Positions 24,416 to 34,501 of a stretch of 64,000 bases of DNA are shown one piece after another. Position 1 is the first letter of the stretch. Every line of letters starts with the position of its first letter. Source of the stretch: Gerris lacustris (Eukaryota > Arthropoda > Insecta > Hemiptera > Gerridae); assembly GCA_951217055.1 (NCBI GenBank), contig OX578282.1:17299877-17363876 (forward strand). The letters run 5' to 3'. The translations under genes and the position numbers were made by a program. The notes beneath the pieces are model-generated. The model was not told the DNA's origin, searched no databases, and saw nothing but the letters and a program-made list of their open reading frames with translations.

Positions 24416-25041
24416 GCTTCCGAGCTTACCGAAGGTAACGGAAGCTATGTGATCGTTCTAAAGAATGAAACATTTTAGGTCTCTGATTTAAAAAAAATCC
24501 ACAAGATAGAAATCCGTTTCCGACATCAGGGAACATTTTTGGTTCCATGTCTGTCTGTCGGTCTGTCGCTCAATTTTTGCAACAACCAACATAATATCTT
24601 TATCAAAAATTTACCAACATATCTTAAAAACTACTCGTCCGATTTTATTGAAAATTGTATGGTAGGTCATAATTAGCCCATCGTTGGTCCCATATAAGTT
24701 TCAACCTTCAATGCCCACTCGTTTCTCTACCACATGCGCACAAACATACATTTATTTACACTTATATCTTCAAAAGTACTTAACTAATTTTTATAAAATT
24801 TTGATGGTTCATCGAAAGTAGTCTGGAGATAGCCCCAGATTAATTTCAACCTTCTACACTCTTTAAATTTTGACAAATTGAGACTTTAATTCGTGTGAAA
24901 AATAAAAACAATTTTGTCAGGTTTAAATAACGGGTGGGAAATTTAATAAATTAGACAGTAATATGTTGTAAAAGCATAAAATAATTAATGTATACAAAAT
25001 AGGACGCGAGGAAGCTATGTGCCACACTAATTGGCAGACTA
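24416..25041 (+). repeat. Dispersed repeat family A, reference full-length copy
   Basis: About 626 bp. It starts with the hairpin GCTTCCGAGCTTACCGAAGG, in which TTACC-GAA-GGTAA is nested in GCTTCCG/CGGAAGC. It ends GCCACACTAATTGGCAGACT. GGAAGCTATGTG occurs near both ends in the same orientation. No terminal inverted repeats and no tail are seen, so the transposon class is unassigned. At least 14 copies or fragments occur in this window. Confidence 0.8.
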
Positions 25042-25324
25042 TTCTTAATATATAAAAATATATACAAACTTATCAAAAATTATTAGCAAAATTATAGCAT
25101 ATTAACTTACAAAATTAACCCATTTCTTGGGGAATAATGTAGCATGTAGCCTAGATATGTTAACCACTTATATGAAACTGTTTAGATACCACTCAGCGAA
25201 GTGTGACAACGTTTTATTTATGGTGAAGTATTAAGGGTTGACCACCCTTTTTAAGTTGCCGACCACTCCGTCCTGCCATGACCTAATCTTCTGTCGAGCA
25301 GGATGAACCGGAAAGTCCTGAACC

Positions 25325-25745
25325 TACCGTCGTCATTTATTTTAACACGGATAATACGTTTTAGCTCTGGGGTACAGAAGAAACCTCCGTCACGCAAAAT
25401 ACGACAAAAAAATGTGACGGTCTTAAATATTGTGCAAGGAAGTTAGAATATAAAAGGAGGTAGATTGGTTTTCACTTGTATTCATTGTAGTATCTACTAT
25501 ATTTCGCCGATTTAAGTTCAAAATTTTGTATAAAATTATATCAGAGTTCCTAGCGGACCAAAGGGTAATCAAAATGGATTGTTTCATAATTTCTCACCTT
25601 AAGATCCATCTGCTATATCAATATATCAAAATAAATGTATGCTTTTCTCCACTCCATGAAAAATCTTTGAAATGATGATATGTAATATGTGGATTCAATG
25701 CCAAGAAACATATCCGTAATTCATTTTTTCCAACATGAAATGGAG
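25325..25745 (+). repeat. Dispersed repeat family F, unexpanded copy
   Basis: Matches the flanks of the 64-bp satellite locus. Contains TTAGCTCTGG, AAGGAGGTAGATTGG, one satellite-like segment, GAGTTCCTAGCGGACCAAAG, and the ATATGTGGATTCAATG end block. It supplies the ancestral state for the satellite. Confidence 0.7.
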
Positions 25746-25756
25746 ATAATGAGTAT

Positions 25757-26300
25757 TTTACTACGTTTTTATTAGCTTGCTTTCTTGTTTGTTTGTTTGA
25801 TTGATTGTTTGTTTGTCCAGTAATAATCTTGCAATTGATTTTTAACTAACTTATCCCGAGTAGCTAGACATTTGAAACTTTTAAAGGTGGAGACACACCT
25901 GAGCATTCGTCCCGAATGAGCATGCATTCGCCCCCGAATGAGCAAGCGTTCGCCCCCGAATGAGCAAGCGTTCGCCCCGAATCGCTTAGATATGGAGAGG
26001 ACGAGCCGAACGGAAACGCATGCTCATTCGGGGCGAATGCTCAGGTGTGTCTCCGCCTTTAGAATAGCTCAGAACACGATGACAATGCATTATTTTAATA
26101 CTTTTAGCCGTCTTTCAGTTGTTTTCAGCAAATTTGGTTGTATGGAAGTTAGTTCGGAAAAATCCGCAAGTTATTTAATTTATTTTGACAAGGGCCATGT
26201 GTACGATCTTCATTTTGACGGGTTTAAAATTTATGATTTATGACAAAAAATTTAAAAACGTAGAATATAAAACGCTCTTTTTATCTTGTAATTATTTTCA
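25757..26300 (+). repeat. Dispersed repeat family E, copy 1
   Basis: Contains a GTTT-rich run, the GAGTAGCTAGACATTTGAAA block, and CATTTTGACGGG near the right end. It lacks the roughly 270-bp middle present at 33.2 and 52.9 kb. It is interrupted by a palindromic MITE. Confidence 0.7.
25884..26058. mobile_element. Palindromic MITE nested in family E
   Basis: The ends AAGGTGGAGACACACCTGAG and CTCAGGTGTGTCTCCGCCT are inverted repeats. The interior is built of GCATTCGCCCCGAATGAGC-type palindromes in tandem. TTA (possibly TTTA) flanks both sides, and family E copies without the insertion read ACTTTTAGC here, giving the empty site. It is GC-rich relative to its surroundings. Confidence 0.85.
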
Positions 26301-26879
26301 TCTAATTTTTGTTCTCTATTTATCCAATACTAATTTAATTAATTTATAATAATTTTAAGAGAATACCTGCTTATCTTTTTTTTAATGGTACATTAAAGCG
26401 ATAGTGATAAAAGGTTCGTCCACTATAATGTATTTACCGTCTTAGATTTAAAATACCAGACATTAAAAAAAGTTGGACATTTTTAAAAGGGTTACTTCAT
26501 TCCTTAATAATGTGATAAGGTGGTAAAATTATAATTTATTTATTCATTTTTTTTTTAAATTTTATAGCGAGATAAAAAATAATAATATTATATTATTAGA
26601 ATATTATGAGTTTACTTGAACTCTTAGTAATTCTCGTGAAAACTTGTAGGGTTAAAACATTATTAGACCTGGAGCAGTAACAATAAAAAATCAGTTCATT
26701 TTATCTTATTTGATTTTCTTTTTTAAAACTTAATTTTCATTAAAAATGGTTCATTAGATAGGCTGATAATTAACTAAATCTTACCCCATCTCGCTGTCAT
26801 TATATATATCTATACCTCATTGTCCATGACTTTACTGAATAAAATTACCAAAATCAAACTTCTATATATTAATATTAAG
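26301..26879. other. AT-rich spacer, no gene seen
   Basis: No supported feature. Confidence 0.5.
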
Positions 26880-27005
26880 GTATGTCCCACAGATGAACTT
26901 AGCCGTCCACATATATTCTTACAAGGTACAAAAGATTTACTTATACACAAAATTCTAGCTTGATGTCAGTTAGACACTTTTTTGCACGCTATCTCCAGGA
27001 CTATT
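26880..27005 (+). repeat. Dispersed repeat family T, copy 2
   Basis: CCACAGATGAACTTAGCCGT through CTTATACACAAAATTCTAGC and AGACACTTTTTTGCA match copy 1 at 24247. Confidence 0.6.
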
Positions 27006-27434
27006 TCTATATATCTAGACTAAAGGAATTATATACACTGAAGAGCTTCAATTTCTTTGTCTTAAAGAATTATTAGACAAAGAAACATCAATCTTTTGTA
27101 CATAAAAGTGAAATAAGCAACTAAATATGATATTGGACATAAAAAATCTTGTCATCTAACTATTTTTGACTGAATTATAACGAGTACAAAAATAAAATTC
27201 TATAGGCCTTAGTAATTAACGTCAGATCGAAACATTTATTTAATTGCATGTCATTAATATAAATCAATAATTATTAAAAAAAAAAAAACATATTTATTAA
27301 TTTTTGATTGTTAAATTAATGTTTATATATAAAATAAATATAGTTGATTTATAGATAGTTTGACATTATTTTTTGTGTTAATAATTACAAATTGTTAAAA
27401 TAAATATTATATATTATATGTTATTGTTATTCTT

Positions 27435-27472
27435 AGGCCTGAAGATGCCCCAGGTTAGGGCGAAATGCAGCT
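27435..27472 (+). repeat. Recurrent CTGAAGATG-stem-CGAAAT hairpin motif, copy 2
   Basis: AGGCCTGAAGAT is followed by a GCCC/GGGC stem around CAGGTTA and then GAAATGCAGCT. CTGAAGA and GAAA flank the stem as in a hammerhead core, except for one extra T. The surroundings are AT-rich with no other recognisable part. Confidence 0.5.
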
Positions 27473-28077
27473 ATTTGTTTTTTAAAAAAATATTATAATT
27501 AAATAATAGTTGTTTTTTAAATTATTAATAATCTCTAAAGACCAAAAAAAAAATACATAGTTATAGGCCATCTTTTAAGTAAAAGATTCCTATGATGCAA
27601 CATACAGATTTATAAAATCAATATTTCATGTTATCAAATATTTAAAAAAAATCAGAGTGAGGGATTTGAGAATAACAGGGGTTGAAAGAAAAACGTGACT
27701 AGATGAGAAAAGAGGGGCTAATAATTTATTCTGTTTTCATGAAAAGAGGATTCTTGAGAAAGAATTTCCAGTAGAACTTAAAGAACAAAAAAAAAAAAAA
27801 AAAAAAAAAAAAAATGTAAATATATTATATTTGACATTTTACTAAGAGAAGAAGGTGTGCAGAACAGAAAGGAGAATTGAAATCGCATTTTGAGGATGGA
27901 TTGTAAAGCTTACGGATATTTTTATTATAATCTAGATTTCTTCGGTTTGAATTTAACCAATTTTTATAATTACACACACACACACATGCACATATAAATA
28001 TATAATATATATATATATATATATCAATGTTAACTCCCACTTAACTCGAGGTTTCGGTCAATAAAACTACAATAATT
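27473..28077. other. Spacer with poly-A run and CA/TA microsatellite
   Basis: An A-run of about 25 (27789-27813) and a short CA then TA tract (27973-28024). No gene seen. Confidence 0.6.
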
Positions 28078-28436
28078 ACAAGATAAAAAAGAACTTTTTA
28101 TATACTACGTTTTTAAATTTTCTGTCACAAATCATAAATTTGAAACCCGTCAAAATGAAGATCGTAAATATGGGATATATCAAAACAAATATAATAACTT
28201 GCGGATTTTTTCCGAACTAACTTTCTATACAGCAAAATTTGCTGAAAACGAATTAAATTCTGCTGAAAGATGTCTAAAAGTATTAAAATAATGCATTGTC
28301 ATGGTGTTCTGAGCTATTCTAAAAGTTTCAATTGTCTAGCTACTCGGGAAGTTAGTTAAAAATCGATTGTAAGATTTGTACTGGACAAACAAACAAACAA
28401 GAAAGCAAGCTAATAAAAACGTAGTAAAAAATTCAC
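28078..28436 (-). repeat. Dispersed repeat family E, short-form copy
   Basis: Inverted relative to copy 1. Contains CCGTCAAAATGAAGATCGTA, TGCGGATTTTTTCCGAACTA and CAAACAAACAAACAAGAAAG. It lacks the same central segment as copy 1. Confidence 0.75.
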
Positions 28437-28885
28437 AATAGCCTCTACAGTTCCAGCTGCTTATATATACAGTCATCATTAAGGATGAAAACTAAAACAG
28501 TAAATACAAAAATAAAACAAAATAAGGCATATTAAAGAAAACAGAGAGTTTAAAAATGATTACACAACATAATAATATAATATACATAAGTTTTTGTGTG
28601 CACATTATATTACTTACTACTCTATACTTACTACTCTCTCGTATATGTATCCCCTATTTTATGAAAACATTCATGCTTTGAAATCTATCTCACTATATGT
28701 TATTCTCTACTAGTGTGGCTATTCGTACAGTGATGTAAAACACGAGGAATCTACAAGAAATCTGCCACACTAATTGGTGTAAATGATTTTATAGTGAGTA
28801 ATTTCTCCTTTCTTACATTGTGTGTATACCACATTTGGAAGCAAATAAACAACAAAAAGGAAATTAACAAACAAAAAGAAATTAA
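28437..28885. other. Spacer with a small family A fragment
   Basis: CTGCCACACTAATTGG (near 28769) is the terminal block of family A in diverged form. Otherwise featureless. Confidence 0.5.
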
Positions 28886-29060
28886 GGAAAAAAAACGGTC
28901 CCAGACAACTCAGACTAACTTTTTCATATAATCTCGGTCCCAGAGCCCAGAAACTTTTCGTTTTCGATTTTCAACAAAATCAGATTTATTTTAATCAATA
29001 TCTCGGATTCTAGATTTAAAAAAATCGGGTACGGGGTACCTCGAAACTTTTCCTCACTTC
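28886..29060. repeat. Family B fragment
   Basis: GGTCCCAGACAACTCAGACT and ATATCTCGGATTCTAGATTT match the corresponding parts of the complete family B copy at 52001-52635. A further stub of the same end lies at about 33660-33707. Confidence 0.6.
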
Positions 29061-29062
29061 GG

Positions 29063-29150
29063 AGGCCATAAAAGTGGCATCTCCTCCTGCCTCGTAGCAG
29101 GAGGAAGCATCATTGGGCGAGGTGAGAACTTGGATGGGTGACCGTTTTGA
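29063..29150 (+). pseudogene. 5S rRNA-like module
   Basis: The sequence follows eukaryotic 5S rRNA in order: AGGCCATAAAAG (5S 5' GGCCATACCA region), CCTCGTAGCAGGAGGAAGC (5S CTCGTCCGAT...GAAGC region), then GGGCGAGGTGAGAACTTGGA and TGGGTGACCG (5S internal control region box C). The last part is almost canonical. The middle carries a strong CTCCTCCTGC/GCAGGAGGAG hairpin not found in real 5S. It is a pseudogene or the head of a 5S-derived SINE abutting family B sequence. Confidence 0.65.
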
Positions 29151-29808
29151 ACTAACTGATTTTTTATTATCATTTTTCAAAAAAAATACACTTTATTTTT
29201 ATTTATTTTATTTCATTTATTTAATTATTTGAATTTTGGCGGTATTTTGACAGACGTAGTAGTCCCAGTAATTAATAATTATGTTCGCTTATAACTTTTA
29301 AACTAATTAACGGAATTTCATCGTATTTTTTTTTATATTTGTTTCTTATTTTTTACCGGTTCCAACGATATGCTATATGTGAAAAACGTATTTATACTTC
29401 GGTATTATTAACCGTCAAAGTATCAAAATTCAAAAATCGATAACTTCAAAATGGCGGCTAAAATCAAAATTAAATTTGGTAGATTTGTTTGTCATAAAGA
29501 GAAGCACATTCGGTAAATCTGAGATATACGGTGCTGTTTACAGTATCGAATAGAAAAGTGGGCGGAGCCTAAAACTATCGACTTTTGCGGGCGGAGCTAA
29601 TGAACTATTCTTGGCGGCAAGAACTCCACTGAATAGGCGCGAAATTCAAATTTATGTATTTTTAATTATTTCAAGTTTATCTATATTTCTAAAACTATAT
29701 CCAATTTGAACGTACTGTTTAGACAAAAATACATAATTTCTCATAAATATAAATTATTAACCAAATTATGAAGTTTTGATTGGAATAAAATATATTTGGC
29801 GTACCTTT
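29151..29808. other. 3' flank of the transposase, no gene seen
   Basis: Holds GGGCGGAGC-type words (29561, 29590) that recur as CCCCGCCCAC on the other side of the transposase (31362, 31395). These may be vestigial outer repeats of the element, but a precise inverted terminus could not be defined. Confidence 0.45.
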
Positions 29809-30762
29809 TTACTCGTCCTCTACCTCAGGAAGGTCTCGGCCTGAAGGCGAGTAGACCTTGATGACGTCCTCGAGGAATGCACGCATAAGATCGTCACGAT
29901 CAGCCCGACTCCTTTGCCAGATATACTCTCCTAAGTACGAGTCGAACTGATCGGTGACGGTCCTACTGGGTAATTTCCTCTTAACGGCACTCCACGTTCC
30001 CTCAATAGAGTTCGTATGTACACCTGTCTCAGGGTCTTCAAAATGAAAAGAATGGTTTACCGTCCCGTGAGGGAAACCTTCTTCTTCAAGACAATCGTAA
30101 GACCTCCAACAGTCCGAGTAGATGGTGGTACCCGGCAGTACAGAGGCCTTAATTATCTCGAGGAGGGTACCTTTATCTCTTTTTTCAACGACCCTGAGAA
30201 AGCACTCATTCGACCCGCGCTGAACTCCACCGAACACCCACTTACCATCCACTCGCTTGCCTCTATTATACTTCCTCTTCCCGAACTTGCTCTCATCTAT
30301 TTCTACCACCTCTCCTGGTCCACCTATTTTCTTCCTATCATCCTTGACACATATATCGAAGCACACTTCCCTAAAAAAACTTCTCCAGTCACACACAGCA
30401 TGCTCAGAAACTCGGACCTGCTTAGCAATAAACTTCTGCGGTAGCTGGTTAACGAAATAGAAGGTCATCAATAATATTTCCATGATTGACACCTTACTCC
30501 TTTCGAACCAACTACCACGCCTGACCGACCTCTTAACATGGTGCTTCCCGGGATTCATGTACACTCGACACACCCATTCATACCTATCATTCAAATCGTG
30601 CCTTTTGCTCAAAGTCATCTTTTTCCCACATACCGGACACTCGTACTCTTTCGCAATCAAACCAACATCCATACAAAACTGTAACACTTTCAACATTCCC
30701 TCATCACTCTCACACTCGTTGAACAAACCCCACAGAAACCTCGCATCAATCGGAGCATTCAT
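29809..30762 (-). CDS. ISXO2-like (IS1595/Merlin superfamily) DDE transposase, intact
   Basis: Catalyses cut-and-paste movement of a Merlin-type DNA transposon. The 317-residue product is read from the ATG at 30762. The frame stays open upstream to 30990, but without an in-frame ATG and with non-conserved text. A zinc-ribbon-like segment starts with CPVCGKK (residues 42-48) and VCR near 64-66. The RNase-H-like core shows EIDESKFGKRKYNRGKR (first catalytic D156), KWVFGGVQR, IYSDCWRSY (second D217) and HTNSIEGTWSAVKRK (third acidic E254). Length and motif order fit complete ISXO2-like proteins of animals. The gene is markedly more GC-rich than its flanks and has no frameshifts, suggesting a young or still active insertion. 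No accessory gene lies beside it. Opposite-strand frames across it are shadows. Confidence 0.92.
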   Translation of the reverse strand: MNAPIDARFLWGLFNECESDEGMLKVLQFCMDVGLIAKEYECPVCGKKMTLSKRHDLNDRYEWVCRVYMNPGKHHVKRSVRRGSWFERSKVSIMEILLMTFYFVNQLPQKFIAKQVRVSEHAVCDWRSFFREVCFDICVKDDRKKIGGPGEVVEIDESKFGKRKYNRGKRVDGKWVFGGVQRGSNECFLRVVEKRDKGTLLEIIKASVLPGTTIYSDCWRSYDCLEEEGFPHGTVNHSFHFEDPETGVHTNSIEGTWSAVKRKLPSRTVTDQFDSYLGEYIWQRSRADRDDLMRAFLEDVIKVYSPSGRDLPEVEDE

Positions 30763-31739
30763 ACTAAGTGATATTAAGAGGAAACCCGGCACTCTCGAGG
30801 AAAAAATGTTTCGTGATGATACTACTACTGAACTGTAACTGTATAAGCGAACTGGAAACGACTTAAGAACTGGTAGGGATAAGGAATACGGAACGAGAAC
30901 GAAACGAACAGAAAAGGAATGGCTGGGCTGAGGGCGCGAATCGCGGATTAGGATTGTCGGGGGTAGGGGTGTCACACCCTTCACCCCCACTTAATTGCCA
31001 AAAAAGTAGGAGAAAATCAACCAAAAAAGGCGCCAACTGTCAAATTAATAGACGTTATAAAGGTCGAACTAGATTATATCGATTGTTAAAATGGCGTGAT
31101 ATCTAATTGTTTTCCTAGAATTTTGAGGGGCCGCGCCGCACTGCTTCGCGGTGCCGCTTATTTTTTGAAGAAAAAAAAACCCTCCTGCATATAGACCAGG
31201 CAGAGGTCCAAATCGAATAAAAAAATACATTTATATGCCCTTGAATTTTCTAGGGCCGTTCCGCACCGCTGCGTGATCGTGCATATCTCATATCGCTGCA
31301 TATCGAAGTACAAAAAGAATTGCTGAATTCAAATTTAGCGCCTGTTAAGAGGAGTAGTTGGCCCCGCCCACATATCTCGAAACTGTCACTTAAGCCCCAC
31401 CCACTGACAATCGACTCTCAACGCACCGTGTTTCTCAGTTTGACCGCACATTCTTGCCAAATTTCATTCGTCCAAACTCGATCGGACCACTTTTCGATTT
31501 TTTACGATTTGTTTTTTACGATTTTTTACGAAAAATGTTTGATGTCTCAACAAACTGAGTTCAAGATGGCGGAAAATGTTGATTTTCCGGGCGGCACAGC
31601 TAGAAGTAAGGACTGATTTTGCTGCCAAGTTTCAACTCTCTAGGTTAAATACCCTGGGCGCTACGATGATAACACACATACAGACGTCTTACTAAAAACC
31701 ACTCAGGAGGTCTTAAAAATACCTAAACGGATAATTCAG
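30763..31739. other. 5' flank of the transposase, no gene seen
   Basis: GC-richer patches occur here (GGGGCCGCGCCGCAC near 31129). It is probably the promoter-side end of the Merlin-like element followed by an older repeat (CAAGATGGCGG near 31562). One 98-codon plus-strand frame is not recognisable. Confidence 0.4.
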
Positions 31740-31794
31740 TTGAAATCTTTAAAAAAAAAATGGGTGAAAACAATTCTTTCCCTACCAGAGGTGA

Positions 31795-31905
31795 GGAAAA
31801 GTAAAAAACTAGAACTCAGGGGACCTCAAAACGAGTAAATCTACCCAAATCTCAAAATCCAATTCTGCGCTATCACAAAACGTTCTCTGTACATGAGAAA
31901 GTAAA
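31795..31905 (-). repeat. Family B terminal fragment
   Basis: GGACCTCAAAACGAGTAAAT and CATGAGAAAGTAAAG match the right end of the complete family B copy at 52540-52632. Confidence 0.65.
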
Positions 31906-32645
31906 GAATGTATTAATAAAACTTAATTTGAATATAGTTAAACAATTTATATACAATTTAAATCATAGTTTATTTTTATAATAAAAAATAATTATAAATA
32001 GTTTTGTTTTTTAAATTTAAAAATAAAGAAGTAAGGACACATAATAAAACAATCCCTTCGCCAAAGGTTGAAGGCGATTCTCTGTGTTAAATTCCAATTG
32101 GTTCAAATGGAGAGTCAATAGATCACTCCCGTGCATCAAAATTGTTAGATTCTATGAAACATCGAAATCCGATGACAATAACTTATATTTTTATAACATT
32201 AATAATTTACTGTTTTTACTATTTTCTGTAATTATCATTTTTAATCTCACATTGGGTGCCACTCTCACACTAACACCGTATATGATTGATGATGTGCATC
32301 TACTACAATGTATGGTTTCCTCTTAATAATGGACTTACTATCTTTTCAAATTTATGATATCTGAGCATTGAAGTCATTTATTTACACCGATTTATGGTTG
32401 GCTCTGAGCAATAGGATAACTAGACAATTTCCAAACTCCCACCAGGTTGGATATGAGCGCCCATTCCTCATTCTCAGTCAGAAACTAAAGGAAGATATTT
32501 ACGATATGATCAAAAGCGCTTACCGATGTGCACTTTCAATGGTCAAAGCTCCCGAGAGAACTTCTGATAATGATAATAATGGTTCTGTGATGTATGTGTT
32601 TGCATGCATTTTTGTATTGGTCTTAGTGATCTGATCAGATATACC
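31906..32645. other. Spacer, no supported gene
   Basis: Short frames at 32084-32326 and 32368-32634 have no ATG-supported, recognisable product. Confidence 0.45.
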
Positions 32646-32981
32646 CTTTTTTACTTTCTCATATGAAGAGAAAGTATTGTGATGGCGCGAAAATTCGATT
32701 GAGATTTTTATGGGTTTTATCCTCATCAAACATGTTCAGAAAAATCATACCCCCAGGCGAATTTAAGAAATGAATTTTAGCTTCAAATTTGGGGGTTCTA
32801 CCCAATAAAAAATCAGAGAAAACGTGAAAAAAATATTTCTTGAAAACAGTTCCGACGATTTTGGTTAAAAACAAAATCTAAAAAGTCCATTTAAATACAA
32901 ATCTAAAGGTATAAGTGGTTATTCCGGGAAAACGCGGGCGGAGAGAGGCCGGATTCGATTCTCCGTCGAAGAGAATTCTAA
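32646..32981 (+). repeat. Family B copy with degenerate tRNA-like end
   Basis: Starts TTTACTTTCTCATATGAAGA and runs through CATGTTCAGAAAAATCATAC. It ends in GCGGGCGGAGAGAGGCCGGA with a B-box-like GGATTCGATTC (32951-32961). It lies directly against a family E copy whose own outer end is missing. Confidence 0.75.
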
Positions 32982-33525
32982 CTAACTTCCCGAATAGCTA
33001 GACATTTGAAACTTTTAGCATAGCTCAGAACACGATGACAATGCATTATTTTAATACTTTTAGCCATCTTTCAGCAGAATTTAATTAGTTTTCAGCAAAT
33101 TTTGCTGTACGGAAATTAGTTCGGAAAAAATCCGCAAGTTATTTTATTTGTTTTGCCATGTCCAATATTTACGCAATCTTCATTTTGACGGGTCTCAAAT
33201 TTGTGATAGATAAACATTGAATTGAAGCAAAACAGGAAATATCGATTATATTATTTATCGATTATATTATTTCAAATATATCGATGGCACGCTTTAGATT
33301 TGGTGTTGGGGAGATCCGTTGTAAAAAGATTTATCCTTTTATAGGTTTAAGATCAGCTCTCTAGATGGTTGTCATTTATGTGAAGTAAATAAATTCGGAA
33401 CTATTTTATTTTTCACTAACATTATATAATATTATATAACAATAACAATTATATTATCAACATTACATACGATTCAACAGAAAATTTAGAAACGTAGTAT
33501 ATAAAAAGTTCTTGTTATCTTGAAA
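32982..33525 (+). repeat. Dispersed repeat family E, long-form copy
   Basis: TCTAACTAACTTCCCGAATA through CATTTTGACGGGTC, then the long-form middle (ATCGATTATATTATTT; TTTAGATTTGGTGTTGGGGA), ending near ACGTAGTATATAAAAAGTTC. The GTTT-rich end present in other copies is absent, replaced by family B. Confidence 0.75.
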
Positions 33526-33707
33526 TTTTTAATACCTATATTTTTTTATTATATGTTTGAATAAAATGTCCAATAATAATTAAATGTAGCATGTATTAAA
33601 TGTAGTATTAAAAAAACTAGAAAAGTAATAAATAGAAAACACTAGGCTACTTAATTATGAAGTCATATATAAGAAAGTTTGTCTGAGTTGTCTCGGACCG
33701 ATTTTTT

Positions 33708-33841
33708 ATTATTGTAAGTAGGAGATTTATTGGAATGAAAGTCAGTTTTATGGTTTTAAATATTTCGACCTCATGGAGATTCATTTCTCCACAAGTATTT
33801 AAAACCACTTTCATTCCAATATATCTCCTACCTACAATAAT
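33708..33841. repeat. Foldback element with about 35-bp arms
   Basis: The left arm ATTATTGTAAGTAGGAGATT continues into TTGGAATGAAAGT. The right arm ACTTTCATTCCAATATATCT continues into CCTACCTACAATAAT. A second inner pair (GGTTTTAAATA/TATTTAAAACC) surrounds a loop with CGACCTCATGGAGATTCATT, related in reverse orientation to the GAAGATG-stem-CGAAAT motif. It directly abuts a family B end stub. Confidence 0.75.
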
Positions 33842-34152
33842 TATATTCTTCAAGTTCAAATTTAAATCTCTTCAATTTGAAATTTTTTTTTTTAGTTATG
33901 GATATTAATATTTATTTGTTGTTTTAAACATGTACAACTATAAAGATTTTTTAACAAATATATACGAGTATTACTTTAACAAGAAAAATAGTTTTTTCTT
34001 CCGCTACAACTTTAACGTAACCTCAAAAAAGCACATGCTAAAAAAGTTAAAACCGTTACAAAAATTTTAAAAAAAATATAATGTAGTATGCTGCATAGAA
34101 CTACATACAATGTATTAAGAAAAGAAGAACCAATTGAAGATGGCACTTCTTT

Positions 34153-34200
34153 ACATTGTTACTCCCCTTATAAAAAAAAAACAGAAGGAGTAACAATAAT
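34153..34200. mobile_element. Miniature or deleted MITE C copy
   Basis: TTGTTACTCCCCTTATAAAA paired with GGAGTAACAA over only about 45 bp; internally deleted. Confidence 0.6.
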
Positions 34201-34221
34201 GAAGGTTCATGGGATATTCTT

Positions 34222-34340
34222 CTTTAGACTGTTACTCCCCTTATTAAAACAGAAGTGTGAGATTCCTTTGTCACATACATTGGACTAAACGTTCCTTTGT
34301 CTTATTCTAAAAAAAAACATAGGGGAGTAACAATCTAAAG
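34222..34340. mobile_element. MITE family C, copy 3
   Basis: CTTTAGACTGTTACTCCCCT at the left and AGGGGAGTAACAATCTAAAG at the right give nearly perfect 20-bp inverted ends. The interior reads CCTTTGTCACATACATTGGA as in copies 4 and 5. Confidence 0.85.
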
Positions 34341-34374
34341 AATTACTTTAAAGATAATAATTTTAATTTAATAT

Positions 34375-34501
34375 AAATCAAATTATAATTAATTTTAACA
34401 AAGGGAGACAGACAGAGAAACGATTATGGTTCAAGTCCCGGCGCTGGAGTCTATTTTTCTCTGTCTGTCTCCCTTTGTTAATAATAATTATAATTTGATT
34501 T
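34375..34501. repeat. Strong foldback whose loop carries a tRNA B box
   Basis: The arms of about 46 bp (34375-34420 and 34456-34501) pair almost completely, including AAAGGGAGACAGACAGAGAA. The 35-nt loop holds GGTTCAAGTCC (34428-34438) followed by CGGCGCTGGAG, the pattern of a tRNA T-arm and 3' acceptor side. No A box and no complete cloverleaf are present. Confidence 0.75.

Noticed and set aside
29063..29150. Functional 5S rRNA gene
   Set aside because: The middle is rearranged, 5' and 3' ends do not pair, and no tandem copies are present.
30016..30838. Three plus-strand frames of 67-142 codons
   Set aside because: Antisense shadows of the intact minus-strand transposase.
30763..30990. 76-codon N-terminal extension of the transposase
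   Set aside because: Begins at GTG, is not conserved in character, and the first ATG gives the usual family start.
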